Shown here: positions 1 through 6,696 of the stretch, one piece after another
How positions within the stretch are numbered: position 1 is the stretch's first letter
How the letters are laid out: every line of letters begins with the position of its first letter
DNA from: JALTDM01 sp964421355
Lineage (GTDB): Bacteria; Bacteroidota; Bacteroidia; Bacteroidales; JALTDM01
Direction of reading: 5' to 3'
Assembly: GCA_964421355.1 (NCBI GenBank)
Contig: CAYQWX010000028.1
Coordinates: forward strand, 1-23,537
Length of the DNA stretch: 23,537 nt
Made by a program: the position numbers and the translations under genes
Notes under the pieces: model-generated
What the model was told of the DNA's origin: nothing
The model's input: only the letters and a program-made list of their open reading frames with translations
Database searches by the model: none

Positions 1-69
1 GATAGCATTTTTTTGCCAACTGACAAAAAATATTTTACACTTTATTGCCAAGTTTTAAATTCTACATTA

Positions 70-474
70 TTAAAAATAAGGTTTTAAGGCCTCTATCAAT
101 TCTTTGGGTGGTCTTAACGGGCGTCCTGTATTCATATCTGCAAAAGTCATAAGAGTATAACCTTCATTGAGCAAAGTTCCTTCTTCGTTAAATACTTCAT
201 AATAAAACATTATTCGGGCGGTAGGCATTTCTTTTATAGTTGTTTTTATAGTAAGCAAATCATCATATTTGGCAGGTTTGTAATATCTAAGTTTCATTTC
301 TACTACTGGCATTATTATACCATTGTCTTCCAGACTTTTATAGCTTATTCCCAATTCTCTCATAAGTGAAGTTCTACCTACTTCGTAATATGCGGCATAG
401 TGTCCATAATATGCATATTTCATTTGGTCTGTTTCACTATACCTTACTCTTAATGTTGTTTTTCCCGATACCAT
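70..474 (-). CDS. Acyl-CoA thioesterase, YbgC/FadM (4HBT hot-dog) family
   Basis: Single-domain hot-dog fold thioesterase of 134 residues, the usual length for the YbgC/4-hydroxybenzoyl-CoA thioesterase family, which hydrolyses acyl-CoA thioesters in the cytoplasm. The N-terminal signature is visible as VRYSETDQM followed by YYGHY (residues about 10-26). Asp16 sits where the family's catalytic Asp lies. The motif normally reads DQMG, but Lys19 replaces the Gly here. The EVGRTSLMRELG helix follows at about 31-42. The ATG at 472-474 is 21 bp downstream of a TACTTTTG box (496-503), so the gene probably has its own promoter although it follows the rhomboid gene by only 46 bp. The family call is secure; the substrate is not visible. 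Confidence 0.88.
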   Translation of the reverse strand: MVSGKTTLRVRYSETDQMKYAYYGHYAAYYEVGRTSLMRELGISYKSLEDNGIIMPVVEMKLRYYKPAKYDDLLTIKTTIKEMPTARIMFYYEVFNEEGTLLNEGYTLMTFADMNTGRPLRPPKELIEALKPYF

Positions 475-495
475 AGATTAAAATTTTATTTATTA

Positions 496-503
496 CAAAA
501 GTA
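496..503 (-). promoter_or_regulatory. Bacteroidota -7 box (TACTTTTG) for the thioesterase gene
   Basis: Perfect match to TAnnTTTG on the minus strand, about 20 bp before the thioesterase ATG. I see no TTTG element at the expected -33 spacing, so only the -7 half is supported. Confidence 0.5.
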
Positions 504-520
504 ATCTTTTTATTTATTTT

Positions 521-1111
521 TTATGTATAATCTTTATATATTTTTCTTCTGTTAACAACCTCTTCTTGCCAAGAAATATTTTTCTCTATCAGAGCTAATA
601 AAAAACCAACTATTGCACCAGATAGGTGTCCTTCCCAACTCACATGTATATCTTTTGGGAAAAATCCAGCCATCATACCACTAAATAAAAATATCATTAT
701 CAAGGTAATTGCCATTTTTTTGTGGTCACGAGCAAAAAGGGTTGAAAAAAATATAAATGAAGCCAAAGCATATATAACTCCGCTTAATCCTATATGATAA
801 GCAGGTCTTCCTATTATCCACAACAAAAAATAAGTATCAAAAAAAGCAGAAGATAAATACAAAAAAGCCCTACGCGGATATAAATAAAATAAAGCTACCG
901 AAAACACAAACCAATACAATGTATTGAAATACAAATGGTCAAACCCACCATGAATAAAAGGTGCGGTAAATATATGCCAAATGGTATTCCAATCTCTGGG
1001 ATACACACCAAGGAGATACAATTTCCAGCCAAAAGTCAATTCCAACAGTTTTACTGTCCAAATAATTACAATTACAAGTATAGGAACAAAAAGTTTTGAA
1101 AATTTAATCAT
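521..1111 (-). CDS. Rhomboid-family intramembrane serine protease
   Basis: Multi-pass membrane protein of 196 residues. The rhomboid catalytic dyad is visible: Ser110 in GLSG (108-111) and His162 in EGHLSG near the C terminus. The conserved HGGFDHLYFN motif (about 54-63) supplies the His and Asn that normally stabilise the oxyanion. Hydrophobic segments lie at about 8-27, 44-56, 63-78, 84-101, 106-125, 132-151 and 163-176. Rhomboids cleave transmembrane segments of other membrane proteins; no substrate can be named. It begins 3 bp after the GWxTD lipoprotein stop and is last in the C1 peptidase-MscS-GWxTD-rhomboid unit. The ATG start gives a short N-terminal tail and then the first membrane segment, as expected. 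Confidence 0.88.
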   Translation of the reverse strand: MIKFSKLFVPILVIVIIWTVKLLELTFGWKLYLLGVYPRDWNTIWHIFTAPFIHGGFDHLYFNTLYWFVFSVALFYLYPRRAFLYLSSAFFDTYFLLWIIGRPAYHIGLSGVIYALASFIFFSTLFARDHKKMAITLIMIFLFSGMMAGFFPKDIHVSWEGHLSGAIVGFLLALIEKNISWQEEVVNRRKIYKDYT

Positions 1112-1114
1112 AAT

Positions 1115-2362
1115 TTAATTTGATACGGAGTAAACATAACCGTCACGCCAAGCTTGTACTGCTTGATACCAAATAGTTTTGTAATCTAATTTACGTTTTA
1201 GTATATAAAAATTGTCTGTATAAAAGTTCTTTTGTTTTTCAAAGACAAAACTTAAATTCATACTATCACTTCCTTTAGAATAAACCCATTTTTCACTATT
1301 AGGTGATTTGTAAACATATTTAGGTGGTCCGAAAATTATATATATCATTCCTCTGTCTGTTTGCCACCCTGCTTTATAGTCTGTAAACAATATATTGGCA
1401 AGCACTACCCTATTATAATATACCTTGATAAGTTCTTTAGCCCTAAATTTGTTTTTGCCTGTTTTTAACCAAAAGTCATCTATTGCCTCTTTTCTGTTTT
1501 TATAAGAAGCATATTCTTTATATTCTGTTGAATTTAACAAATAATATAATGGTTTTAACATCTCGGTAGGAGTTTTCACCATTGGGAAATCCTTGCCATA
1601 ATATCCCACAAGAGTACCTGTTTTACTAAAAGTATCTGCCGAAAATATGTATAATCCTTTTTGTATAAAATTAAAATCAATATTATTTTGCACATAAAAA
1701 GTAGTATCAGGTTTATCAAAAATATTATCTATCTCGAGATGTTTAGTAGAAAACGGTAGCAAAGGAAAATCATTTTTCAACATGTATTCTGCTACGAGCA
1801 AAGAATCTGCAGCATTATGCTTTATTTTAATATTTTGAGGTGCAAAATATCTTGATATTACTTGTCCTGTATTAGCATCAGCAAATAAAAAGTTATAGCG
1901 AGAATTTATATTTGTTGCATCTAAAAAGAAATAATTTTCATATTTGGCTTTGGTAATTTCATCGAAAAAATGTATCCAAACAACAAGATTTTTTAATCCG
2001 CCTGTATTAAAATCAATATTTACAAATGTCTGTTCTTTGTTTTCCTGTGGATTTATTATTACTGTTCCGCTATCTGTTACAGTAGGGTCAGCAAAAGAAT
2101 GAAATACTTTGTAATTAAAATATAATTTACCAGTATTTGACACATACCCTAATTCCTTATTATTAAGGGTTATATAAGCAGACATTTGATTTTTGGGCAA
2201 GAAATAAAAACTTATTTCTGGATGTATAGGAGTAAGTACAGGATTGTATAAGTAAGCAAAATTTTTGCTCTGAGTTGTTTTAGTATATGTAACACAGCTA
2301 CCTGTGAAAAATAAAATTATAATTACAAAAAAATATATGTGTCTTATTTTGTATTTTAACAC
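1115..2362 (-). CDS. GWxTD domain-containing lipoprotein
   Basis: Protein of 415 residues with a lipoprotein signal: basic N terminus, hydrophobic stretch to residue 20, then Cys23 in FTGSC. The C-terminal part carries the name-giving GWQTD (332-336), followed at once by RGMIYIIFGPP (337-347), the hallmark of the GWxTD domain of Bacteroidota and Chlorobi. The middle section (about 40-260) looks beta-rich, as is usual for this family, whose biochemical role is unknown. The start is GTG, two bases after the MscS stop (minus strand TGATGTG). The overlapping ATG runs into a stop after one codon, so GTG is the only sensible start. Translation is probably coupled to the MscS gene. An envelope role at the outer membrane or periplasm is inferred from the signal. 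Confidence 0.85.
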   Translation of the reverse strand: MLKYKIRHIYFFVIIILFFTGSCVTYTKTTQSKNFAYLYNPVLTPIHPEISFYFLPKNQMSAYITLNNKELGYVSNTGKLYFNYKVFHSFADPTVTDSGTVIINPQENKEQTFVNIDFNTGGLKNLVVWIHFFDEITKAKYENYFFLDATNINSRYNFLFADANTGQVISRYFAPQNIKIKHNAADSLLVAEYMLKNDFPLLPFSTKHLEIDNIFDKPDTTFYVQNNIDFNFIQKGLYIFSADTFSKTGTLVGYYGKDFPMVKTPTEMLKPLYYLLNSTEYKEYASYKNRKEAIDDFWLKTGKNKFRAKELIKVYYNRVVLANILFTDYKAGWQTDRGMIYIIFGPPKYVYKSPNSEKWVYSKGSDSMNLSFVFEKQKNFYTDNFYILKRKLDYKTIWYQAVQAWRDGYVYSVSN

Positions 2363-2363
2363 A

Positions 2364-3623
2364 TCAAATTGCTTTACTTTTGGTTATTGCTTCTATTATG
2401 TCGTGTCCAGCAGGTTCTTGGAATATTCTAAGGTCGAAATATGGTATAATTGCAAGAATATGGTCAAAAATATCTGCTTGTAGTTGCTCGTATTTTCCCC
2501 ATTCTTGTATTTTTGAAAAAACATAGATTTCTATTGGCAATCCTTTTTCCGTAGGTTGTAGATGCCTTACCAAAAAAGTTAAATCGGAATGAATATTTTC
2601 ATTATTCCTTAAATAATATTCCAAATATTTACGAAAAACACCGACATTAGTCATTCTCCTGCCATTTACAGGTACAGTGGTATCTATTTGCAATTTTTGA
2701 TTATATTCATCTATTTCGTTTTTCTTATTTTTCAGATAGTCTTTTATTAAATATACTTTTGATAATTTATCATATAGGTTTTCATCAACAAATTTTATAC
2801 TTTTCATATCAATATTTACTGAGCGTTTTATTCGTCTCACACCAGACTCCTCCATTCCTCGCCAATTGACAAAAGAATTAGTCATTAATGCATAGGTAGG
2901 AACGGAAGATACTGTTTTATCCCAATTACGAACTTTTACAATATTTAATGTAATTTCTTCCACTACTCCGTCAGCATTTTGTCCTGGCACTACTATCCAA
3001 TCACCCACCCTAATCATATCATTTGCAGACAGTTGTGTGCCTGCGACAAGTCCTAATATGGAATCTTTGAATATCAATAAAATAACAGCCGTCATTGCTC
3101 CCAAGCCTGCAAGTAGAGAAGACAAATCTTTGTTTAACAATACTGAAAGTGCAATTATTACTACTATTGAATATATAATTATTATAGTGGCTTGAACATA
3201 GCTTTTGATAGATCTGCCTTGGTGTTTGGGATTTCGTTCATATATTTCATTTATTGCATTGAGGAAGGCAACTATTACTCTTGCCACCACCCATATCATA
3301 TAGATAGAAGCAATATCTTTAATAACAAGAACAACTCCTTTGTTGTAAGGGAAAGCCGTTTCTACCAAGAAATAAACTATTATGGCAGGAACTAAATGTG
3401 CTAAACGGGAAAAAACACGTCTTTCATAGAAAACATCATCATATTTATTTCTACTCTTTTCTACATATCGTTTTACCGCTCCCCGTATCAGTTTTTTAAC
3501 AATCCAATCGGCAATCCATGCTATAATAAGTATGCCCAGCAAAATGATCAAGGAAGTTATTACTCCTTTTTCTATACCTATTTGCCGGGCAATATATTCT
3601 CTTATACTATCGTATAAGTTCAT
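2364..3623 (-). CDS. Mechanosensitive ion channel, MscS family (YbdG-like size)
   Basis: Inner-membrane channel of 419 residues. Membrane segments lie at about 20-44, 76-90, 98-120 and 142-163. The pore-lining TM3 follows, with the small-residue pattern SLLAGLGAMTAV and then a kink and KDSILGLVAG (about 168-196). Next comes the MscS beta domain: NDMIRVGDWIVV (201-212), then ITLNIVKVRNWD and the VPTYALMTNSFVNW segment (about 224-254). A cytoplasmic C-terminal domain of about 160 residues follows. Members of this family open under membrane tension and release solutes during hypo-osmotic shock; the length and extra N-terminal helices resemble E. coli YbdG. Its ATG overlaps the C1 peptidase stop (TAATG), and its stop is 1 bp from the GWxTD start codon. 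Confidence 0.9.
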   Translation of the reverse strand: MNLYDSIREYIARQIGIEKGVITSLIILLGILIIAWIADWIVKKLIRGAVKRYVEKSRNKYDDVFYERRVFSRLAHLVPAIIVYFLVETAFPYNKGVVLVIKDIASIYMIWVVARVIVAFLNAINEIYERNPKHQGRSIKSYVQATIIIIYSIVVIIALSVLLNKDLSSLLAGLGAMTAVILLIFKDSILGLVAGTQLSANDMIRVGDWIVVPGQNADGVVEEITLNIVKVRNWDKTVSSVPTYALMTNSFVNWRGMEESGVRRIKRSVNIDMKSIKFVDENLYDKLSKVYLIKDYLKNKKNEIDEYNQKLQIDTTVPVNGRRMTNVGVFRKYLEYYLRNNENIHSDLTFLVRHLQPTEKGLPIEIYVFSKIQEWGKYEQLQADIFDHILAIIPYFDLRIFQEPAGHDIIEAITKSKAI

Positions 3624-4885
3624 TATTTTTTCATTTTATTAAATTTTTTCAATAAATCTTTTACAGCATCTTTATGTACCATAAAATCCATCATTTTAAG
3701 TTTCACATAATCTTCTGAAAAGAAATAATATCCATATTTTGGATCATCTTTACCATTATTTCTGGAACCGGAACTTGAATCCTTTATCAGGAACCAAGTT
3801 TTACCTGTTTTTTTATCAACATAATATCCTACAAGGTGCATTCCATGGTCATCAGTAGTTGTTTTGTTGGCAAAACGGAATTCTCTGGCATCATCATTTA
3901 TGTAATTTGAAGGAATATCAAAGTCGGGAACTATTGCTACTTGCGGGTCTCCTTTGTCAACAAGTAGTCCAGGTTCGGAAACATCTCCCCCAATGCTACA
4001 AGTATATCCGTTTTTTATAGCATTTTTAAGAGCATTGTAAAAATCTTTTACAGGCACATTATAATACTCTTTGCTATGCCACCAGTTGTCAGGCACATCG
4101 TAAGAACATTGTTGATAAAACGGATGTTGTTTGTAAGATAAAATATCTACATAGTCATCAGGATTTAATTTTAACACATTTTTTAAGTATTGCTTTGGAG
4201 TGATTTTCTTACCTTCATATTCAAATTCTGTAGGTGGTTCTCCCATATAATCATTAAGTATGTTTTTTATAGTAGTAATTACAAAGTCTTCATTCCACAC
4301 ATTATTTTCTTTTACATAAGATAAGAATTTTTTCATTTCTTTCATCATTGGTTCATGGTTATAAAATTTTTGACCCGGAAGTTTTCCACTATAAACACTG
4401 AAAGGAACTACACCATATTTTTTATATATACGGGTAACTGCATTTGCTTCTGAGCCTTCGTCAAATAGAGATGTTCCTCTTGATTCTACATAACCTTTAG
4501 CCTTTTCTACATATTCCCAATACACCACATACATTTCGGATAGTTTTACTTTTTTACCTGTTAAGCGGTAAACTTCCGATTCCATAAATGAAGTGGTAGA
4601 AAATGCCCAACATGTACCTGTATTACCTTGTGATATTGGAGGATTATACCATTGTTTAGTGTATAACTTAGGATCATTGGGAAATTTTTTGCCAGTAATA
4701 TCTACTTTTATTCTTTTAAATGACTTTTTATGAGATTGTGCTTCATAATCATTAATAGCTTTTAAAATAGTGCCATAATAAAAACTTTCATCGTAATTAT
4801 AAGTTTTGAAATAAATTTTGTCATGTTGTGCTTTTAACAAAAACGGCACAATAATCATTACCACAAATACTTTTATTGTTTTCAT
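3623..4885 (-). CDS. Papain-like C1 family cysteine peptidase (bleomycin hydrolase/aminopeptidase C type), exported
   Basis: Protein of 420 residues with an N-terminal signal peptide (hydrophobic 5-18, ending LLKAQ at 20). The papain-type active site is clear: Gln86 of the oxyanion hole and nucleophile Cys92 in QGNTGTCWAFS, and the likely catalytic His347 in TTDDHGMH. The third position, normally Asn in a KNSWG motif, reads KDSSSG here (368-373), so Asp369 replaces Asn and the Trp is missing. The roughly 150 residues between the Cys region and the His include the large insert typical of the bleomycin hydrolase branch. It is first gene of a tightly coupled unit with MscS, GWxTD and rhomboid genes, and has a TACCTTTG box 25 bp upstream. 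It probably acts on peptides in the periplasm; activity is uncertain given the altered third residue. Confidence 0.87.
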   Translation of the reverse strand: MKTIKVFVVMIIVPFLLKAQHDKIYFKTYNYDESFYYGTILKAINDYEAQSHKKSFKRIKVDITGKKFPNDPKLYTKQWYNPPISQGNTGTCWAFSTTSFMESEVYRLTGKKVKLSEMYVVYWEYVEKAKGYVESRGTSLFDEGSEANAVTRIYKKYGVVPFSVYSGKLPGQKFYNHEPMMKEMKKFLSYVKENNVWNEDFVITTIKNILNDYMGEPPTEFEYEGKKITPKQYLKNVLKLNPDDYVDILSYKQHPFYQQCSYDVPDNWWHSKEYYNVPVKDFYNALKNAIKNGYTCSIGGDVSEPGLLVDKGDPQVAIVPDFDIPSNYINDDAREFRFANKTTTDDHGMHLVGYYVDKKTGKTWFLIKDSSSGSRNNGKDDPKYGYYFFSEDYVKLKMMDFMVHKDAVKDLLKKFNKMKK

Positions 4886-4910
4886 ATTTTTAAGGTTTTT
4901 TATTCAAATA

Positions 4911-4918
4911 CAAAGGTA
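4911..4918 (-). promoter_or_regulatory. Bacteroidota -7 box (TACCTTTG) for the C1 peptidase operon
   Basis: Perfect TAnnTTTG match on the minus strand in the 43-bp space between the last 185-residue paralogue and the C1 peptidase ATG. It suggests the four-gene envelope unit is transcribed separately from the paralogue genes. No TTTG -33 element is seen. Confidence 0.55.
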
Positions 4919-4928
4919 ATATATCTTT

Positions 4929-5486
4929 TTACTTCCATTCATAATATATGACAGTTTCTTTATCTCCTTTGGCTAAAGATTTTTCTACTCTATACAAAGG
5001 ATTTGCATTACTCATCTCTATGGCTTTTTCACCATATCCCGCAATGCGATGTTCAAGCATGGAATTTATATCAGGAAAGTAAAATATTCTTAATCTACAC
5101 CAATTTTTATTTTCATCAATCACTTCGCTTTCTGCATCTTTATAAAATGTTTTCATTAATCTTGAAGCTTTTTTCATTATATACAATGGAGAAGATACTA
5201 ATAAAAACACTTTATATACACCTGTAAGAGTAGTTTGTGCACTATATCGTCCTATATCTCTTGCAAAAGCATCTTTATCTTTAATACCAACAATGTCTGC
5301 AAATAAAGTCATTGGTTCAAGATAATACTTTTTGATTTCATACCATTCGGCTAATGAATAATCACCGTCTTTATAAACTCTTAACAAATCAGAATCCAAT
5401 TTTTCCAAAAAGGAAGCATAATACTGGGCATAATTTAATTTAAAGTATTCAATATTTGTTCTTATACCTGTTCCTTTTATTTGCAT
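4929..5486 (-). CDS. Protein of unknown function, 185 residues, third gene of a tandem paralogue triplet
   Basis: I do not recognise this protein with confidence. It is soluble-looking, with no signal peptide or convincing membrane helix. It shares with its two upstream neighbours the pattern TNI-x2-F, YY-x2-FL-x-KLD (22-31), WYE (48-50), PM (58-59), DIGRYSA (77-83), LTG (87-89), KKAS then FYK (105-116), NW (128-129), FP (137-138), MLEH (143-146), KG (173-174) and a terminal W. The layout and beta-rich C terminus ending in Trp recall the DUF2378/TIGR02265 and heme-NO-binding/V4R-like small ligand-binding folds, but I see no H-NOX heme His and this is only a suggestion. It is last of the three on the transcript, 19 bp after the middle copy. 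It also has the most divergent C terminus: NPLYRVEKSLAKGDK where the others have VKY-IE-SITKGN. Confidence 0.7.
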   Translation of the reverse strand: MQIKGTGIRTNIEYFKLNYAQYYASFLEKLDSDLLRVYKDGDYSLAEWYEIKKYYLEPMTLFADIVGIKDKDAFARDIGRYSAQTTLTGVYKVFLLVSSPLYIMKKASRLMKTFYKDAESEVIDENKNWCRLRIFYFPDINSMLEHRIAGYGEKAIEMSNANPLYRVEKSLAKGDKETVIYYEWK

Positions 5487-5505
5487 TGTTGTTTTACTTT
5501 GTCTA

Positions 5506-6063
5506 TTATTCCCAATGAAAAAATATTACGCTTTTATCATTCCCTTTTGTAATAGAAAATTCTATTATATATTTTACATTTTTAGCACTTGCAAGCTCAA
5601 GAGCACGTTGACTAAATGCAGCAATGCGATGCTCCAACATATTGTTCAAGTCAGGAAAATTGGATATTTGTAATTTACACCAATTTGCACCAGATTCTAT
5701 TATTTCTCCAACAGCATCTTTATAGAATGTTTTCATCATGCTGGAAGCTTTCTTTAATACATATTGTGGAGTTGCCATAAATATAAATATTTTATAAATA
5801 CCGGTAAGAGTAACATTGGCACTATATATTCCTATGCTTTTTGCAAATTCTATATTATCTTCAACTTTAGCCACATCCGCAAATATTTGCATTGGTTTTA
5901 AATAGTAATTTTTAATTTCATACCATTGTGCAATATCTACTCGTCCTTCATATACTACCCTTACATCGTCATCTAATTTTTCTAAAAAAGAAGCATAATA
6001 ACTATTATATTTTTCTCTAAAAAAGTCAATATTAGATTTTATTGCAACTCCTTTTACTTCCAT
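5506..6063 (-). CDS. Protein of unknown function, 185 residues, second gene of a tandem paralogue triplet
   Basis: Middle member of the triplet, same length as its neighbours and clearly homologous along its full length. Shared residues include SNI (10-12), YYASFLEKLD (22-31), WYEIK (47-51), IG-x-YSA (about 77-82), LTGIYKIF, the KKAS then MKTFYKDA block, NWCKL, FPDLNNMLEH, SITKGN and the final W. It is closest to the downstream copy in the N-terminal half (YYASFLEKLD identical, MKTFYKDA identical) and to the upstream copy in the C-terminal VKYIIE-SITKGN part. No signal peptide or membrane helix is evident. Function is unknown; a cytoplasmic ligand-binding role is conceivable from the fold impression only. 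The 36-bp gap to the upstream copy holds no TAnnTTTG box, so co-transcription is likely. Confidence 0.7.
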   Translation of the reverse strand: MEVKGVAIKSNIDFFREKYNSYYASFLEKLDDDVRVVYEGRVDIAQWYEIKNYYLKPMQIFADVAKVEDNIEFAKSIGIYSANVTLTGIYKIFIFMATPQYVLKKASSMMKTFYKDAVGEIIESGANWCKLQISNFPDLNNMLEHRIAAFSQRALELASAKNVKYIIEFSITKGNDKSVIFFHWE

Positions 6064-6099
6064 TCTTATTTATTTATAATAATTTGTATTTTGGCAACT

Positions 6100-6657
6100 T
6101 TAGTTCCACGAAAACAATATATTTGATTCTTTATTTCCTTTTGTTATTGATTGTTCTATTACATATTTCACATCATTTGCTTTAGAAATCTCTAAAGCTC
6201 TTTCAATAAATGCACAAATACAGTGTTCAAGCATTTGTGTCATTTCGGGAAAATCTACTATTTTTAGTTTAAACCAGTTTTTATCTTTTTCATATATTGT
6301 TGCATCTGCACCCTTATAAAACTTTTTTATAATTAGAGATGCCCTTTTAATTAGAAAATTGCGATTAAGTAAAAGTAAGAATAGCCTATATATTCCTGTA
6401 AGTGAAATTTCTGCACTATATCTTCCAATCTCTTTAGCAAATTCAATATTATCAGTAATATTGGAAACTTGTGCATAAATTTCCATAGGTTCAATAAAAA
6501 AACGCCTTAACTCATACCATTTAGAAGTGATAGGTCCTTTTTCATATACTTCTTTAACATCAGAATCTAGTTTACGAAGAAAATCAATATAATATTCTTT
6601 ATACATTTCTTTGAAAAAGCGTATATTAGAACGAACTATTAAGCCACTTGCATACAT
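6100..6657 (-). CDS. Protein of unknown function, 185 residues, first gene of a tandem paralogue triplet
   Basis: First and most divergent copy on the transcript. It keeps the triplet pattern: SNI (10-12), YY-x2-FL-x-KLD (22-31), WYE (47-49), PM, DNIEFAKEIGRYSA, SLTGIY, KRAS, KFYKGA, NW, FP, MLEH, VKYVIEQSITKGN and a terminal WN. It differs from the others at several otherwise fixed sites: the Cys after the conserved NW is Phe here, and Cys follows the MLEH His (MLEHC rather than MLEHR). No signal peptide or strong membrane segment. Its ATG lies 23 bp below a TATATTTG box (6680-6687), which makes it the head of the three-gene unit. Function unknown; see the findings for how the family could be placed. 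Confidence 0.7.
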   Translation of the reverse strand: MYASGLIVRSNIRFFKEMYKEYYIDFLRKLDSDVKEVYEKGPITSKWYELRRFFIEPMEIYAQVSNITDNIEFAKEIGRYSAEISLTGIYRLFLLLLNRNFLIKRASLIIKKFYKGADATIYEKDKNWFKLKIVDFPEMTQMLEHCICAFIERALEISKANDVKYVIEQSITKGNKESNILFSWN

Positions 6658-6679
6658 TATATTAAGAAATAATTTTTCA

Positions 6680-6687
6680 CAAATATA
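6680..6687 (-). promoter_or_regulatory. Bacteroidota -7 box (TATATTTG) for the paralogue triplet
   Basis: Perfect TAnnTTTG match on the minus strand, 23 bp before the first paralogue's ATG and just after the CLC stop codon. It suggests the triplet is not simply part of the parC-CLC transcript. No -33 TTTG found. Confidence 0.45.
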
Positions 6688-6696
6688 AAAAATTTT

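Noticed and set aside
9..30. TTTTTTG and CAAAAAA inverted repeat after the thioesterase gene
   Set aside because: The stem is nearly all A-T pairs, has an 8-base loop, and no T run follows on the minus strand, so it is not convincing as a terminator.
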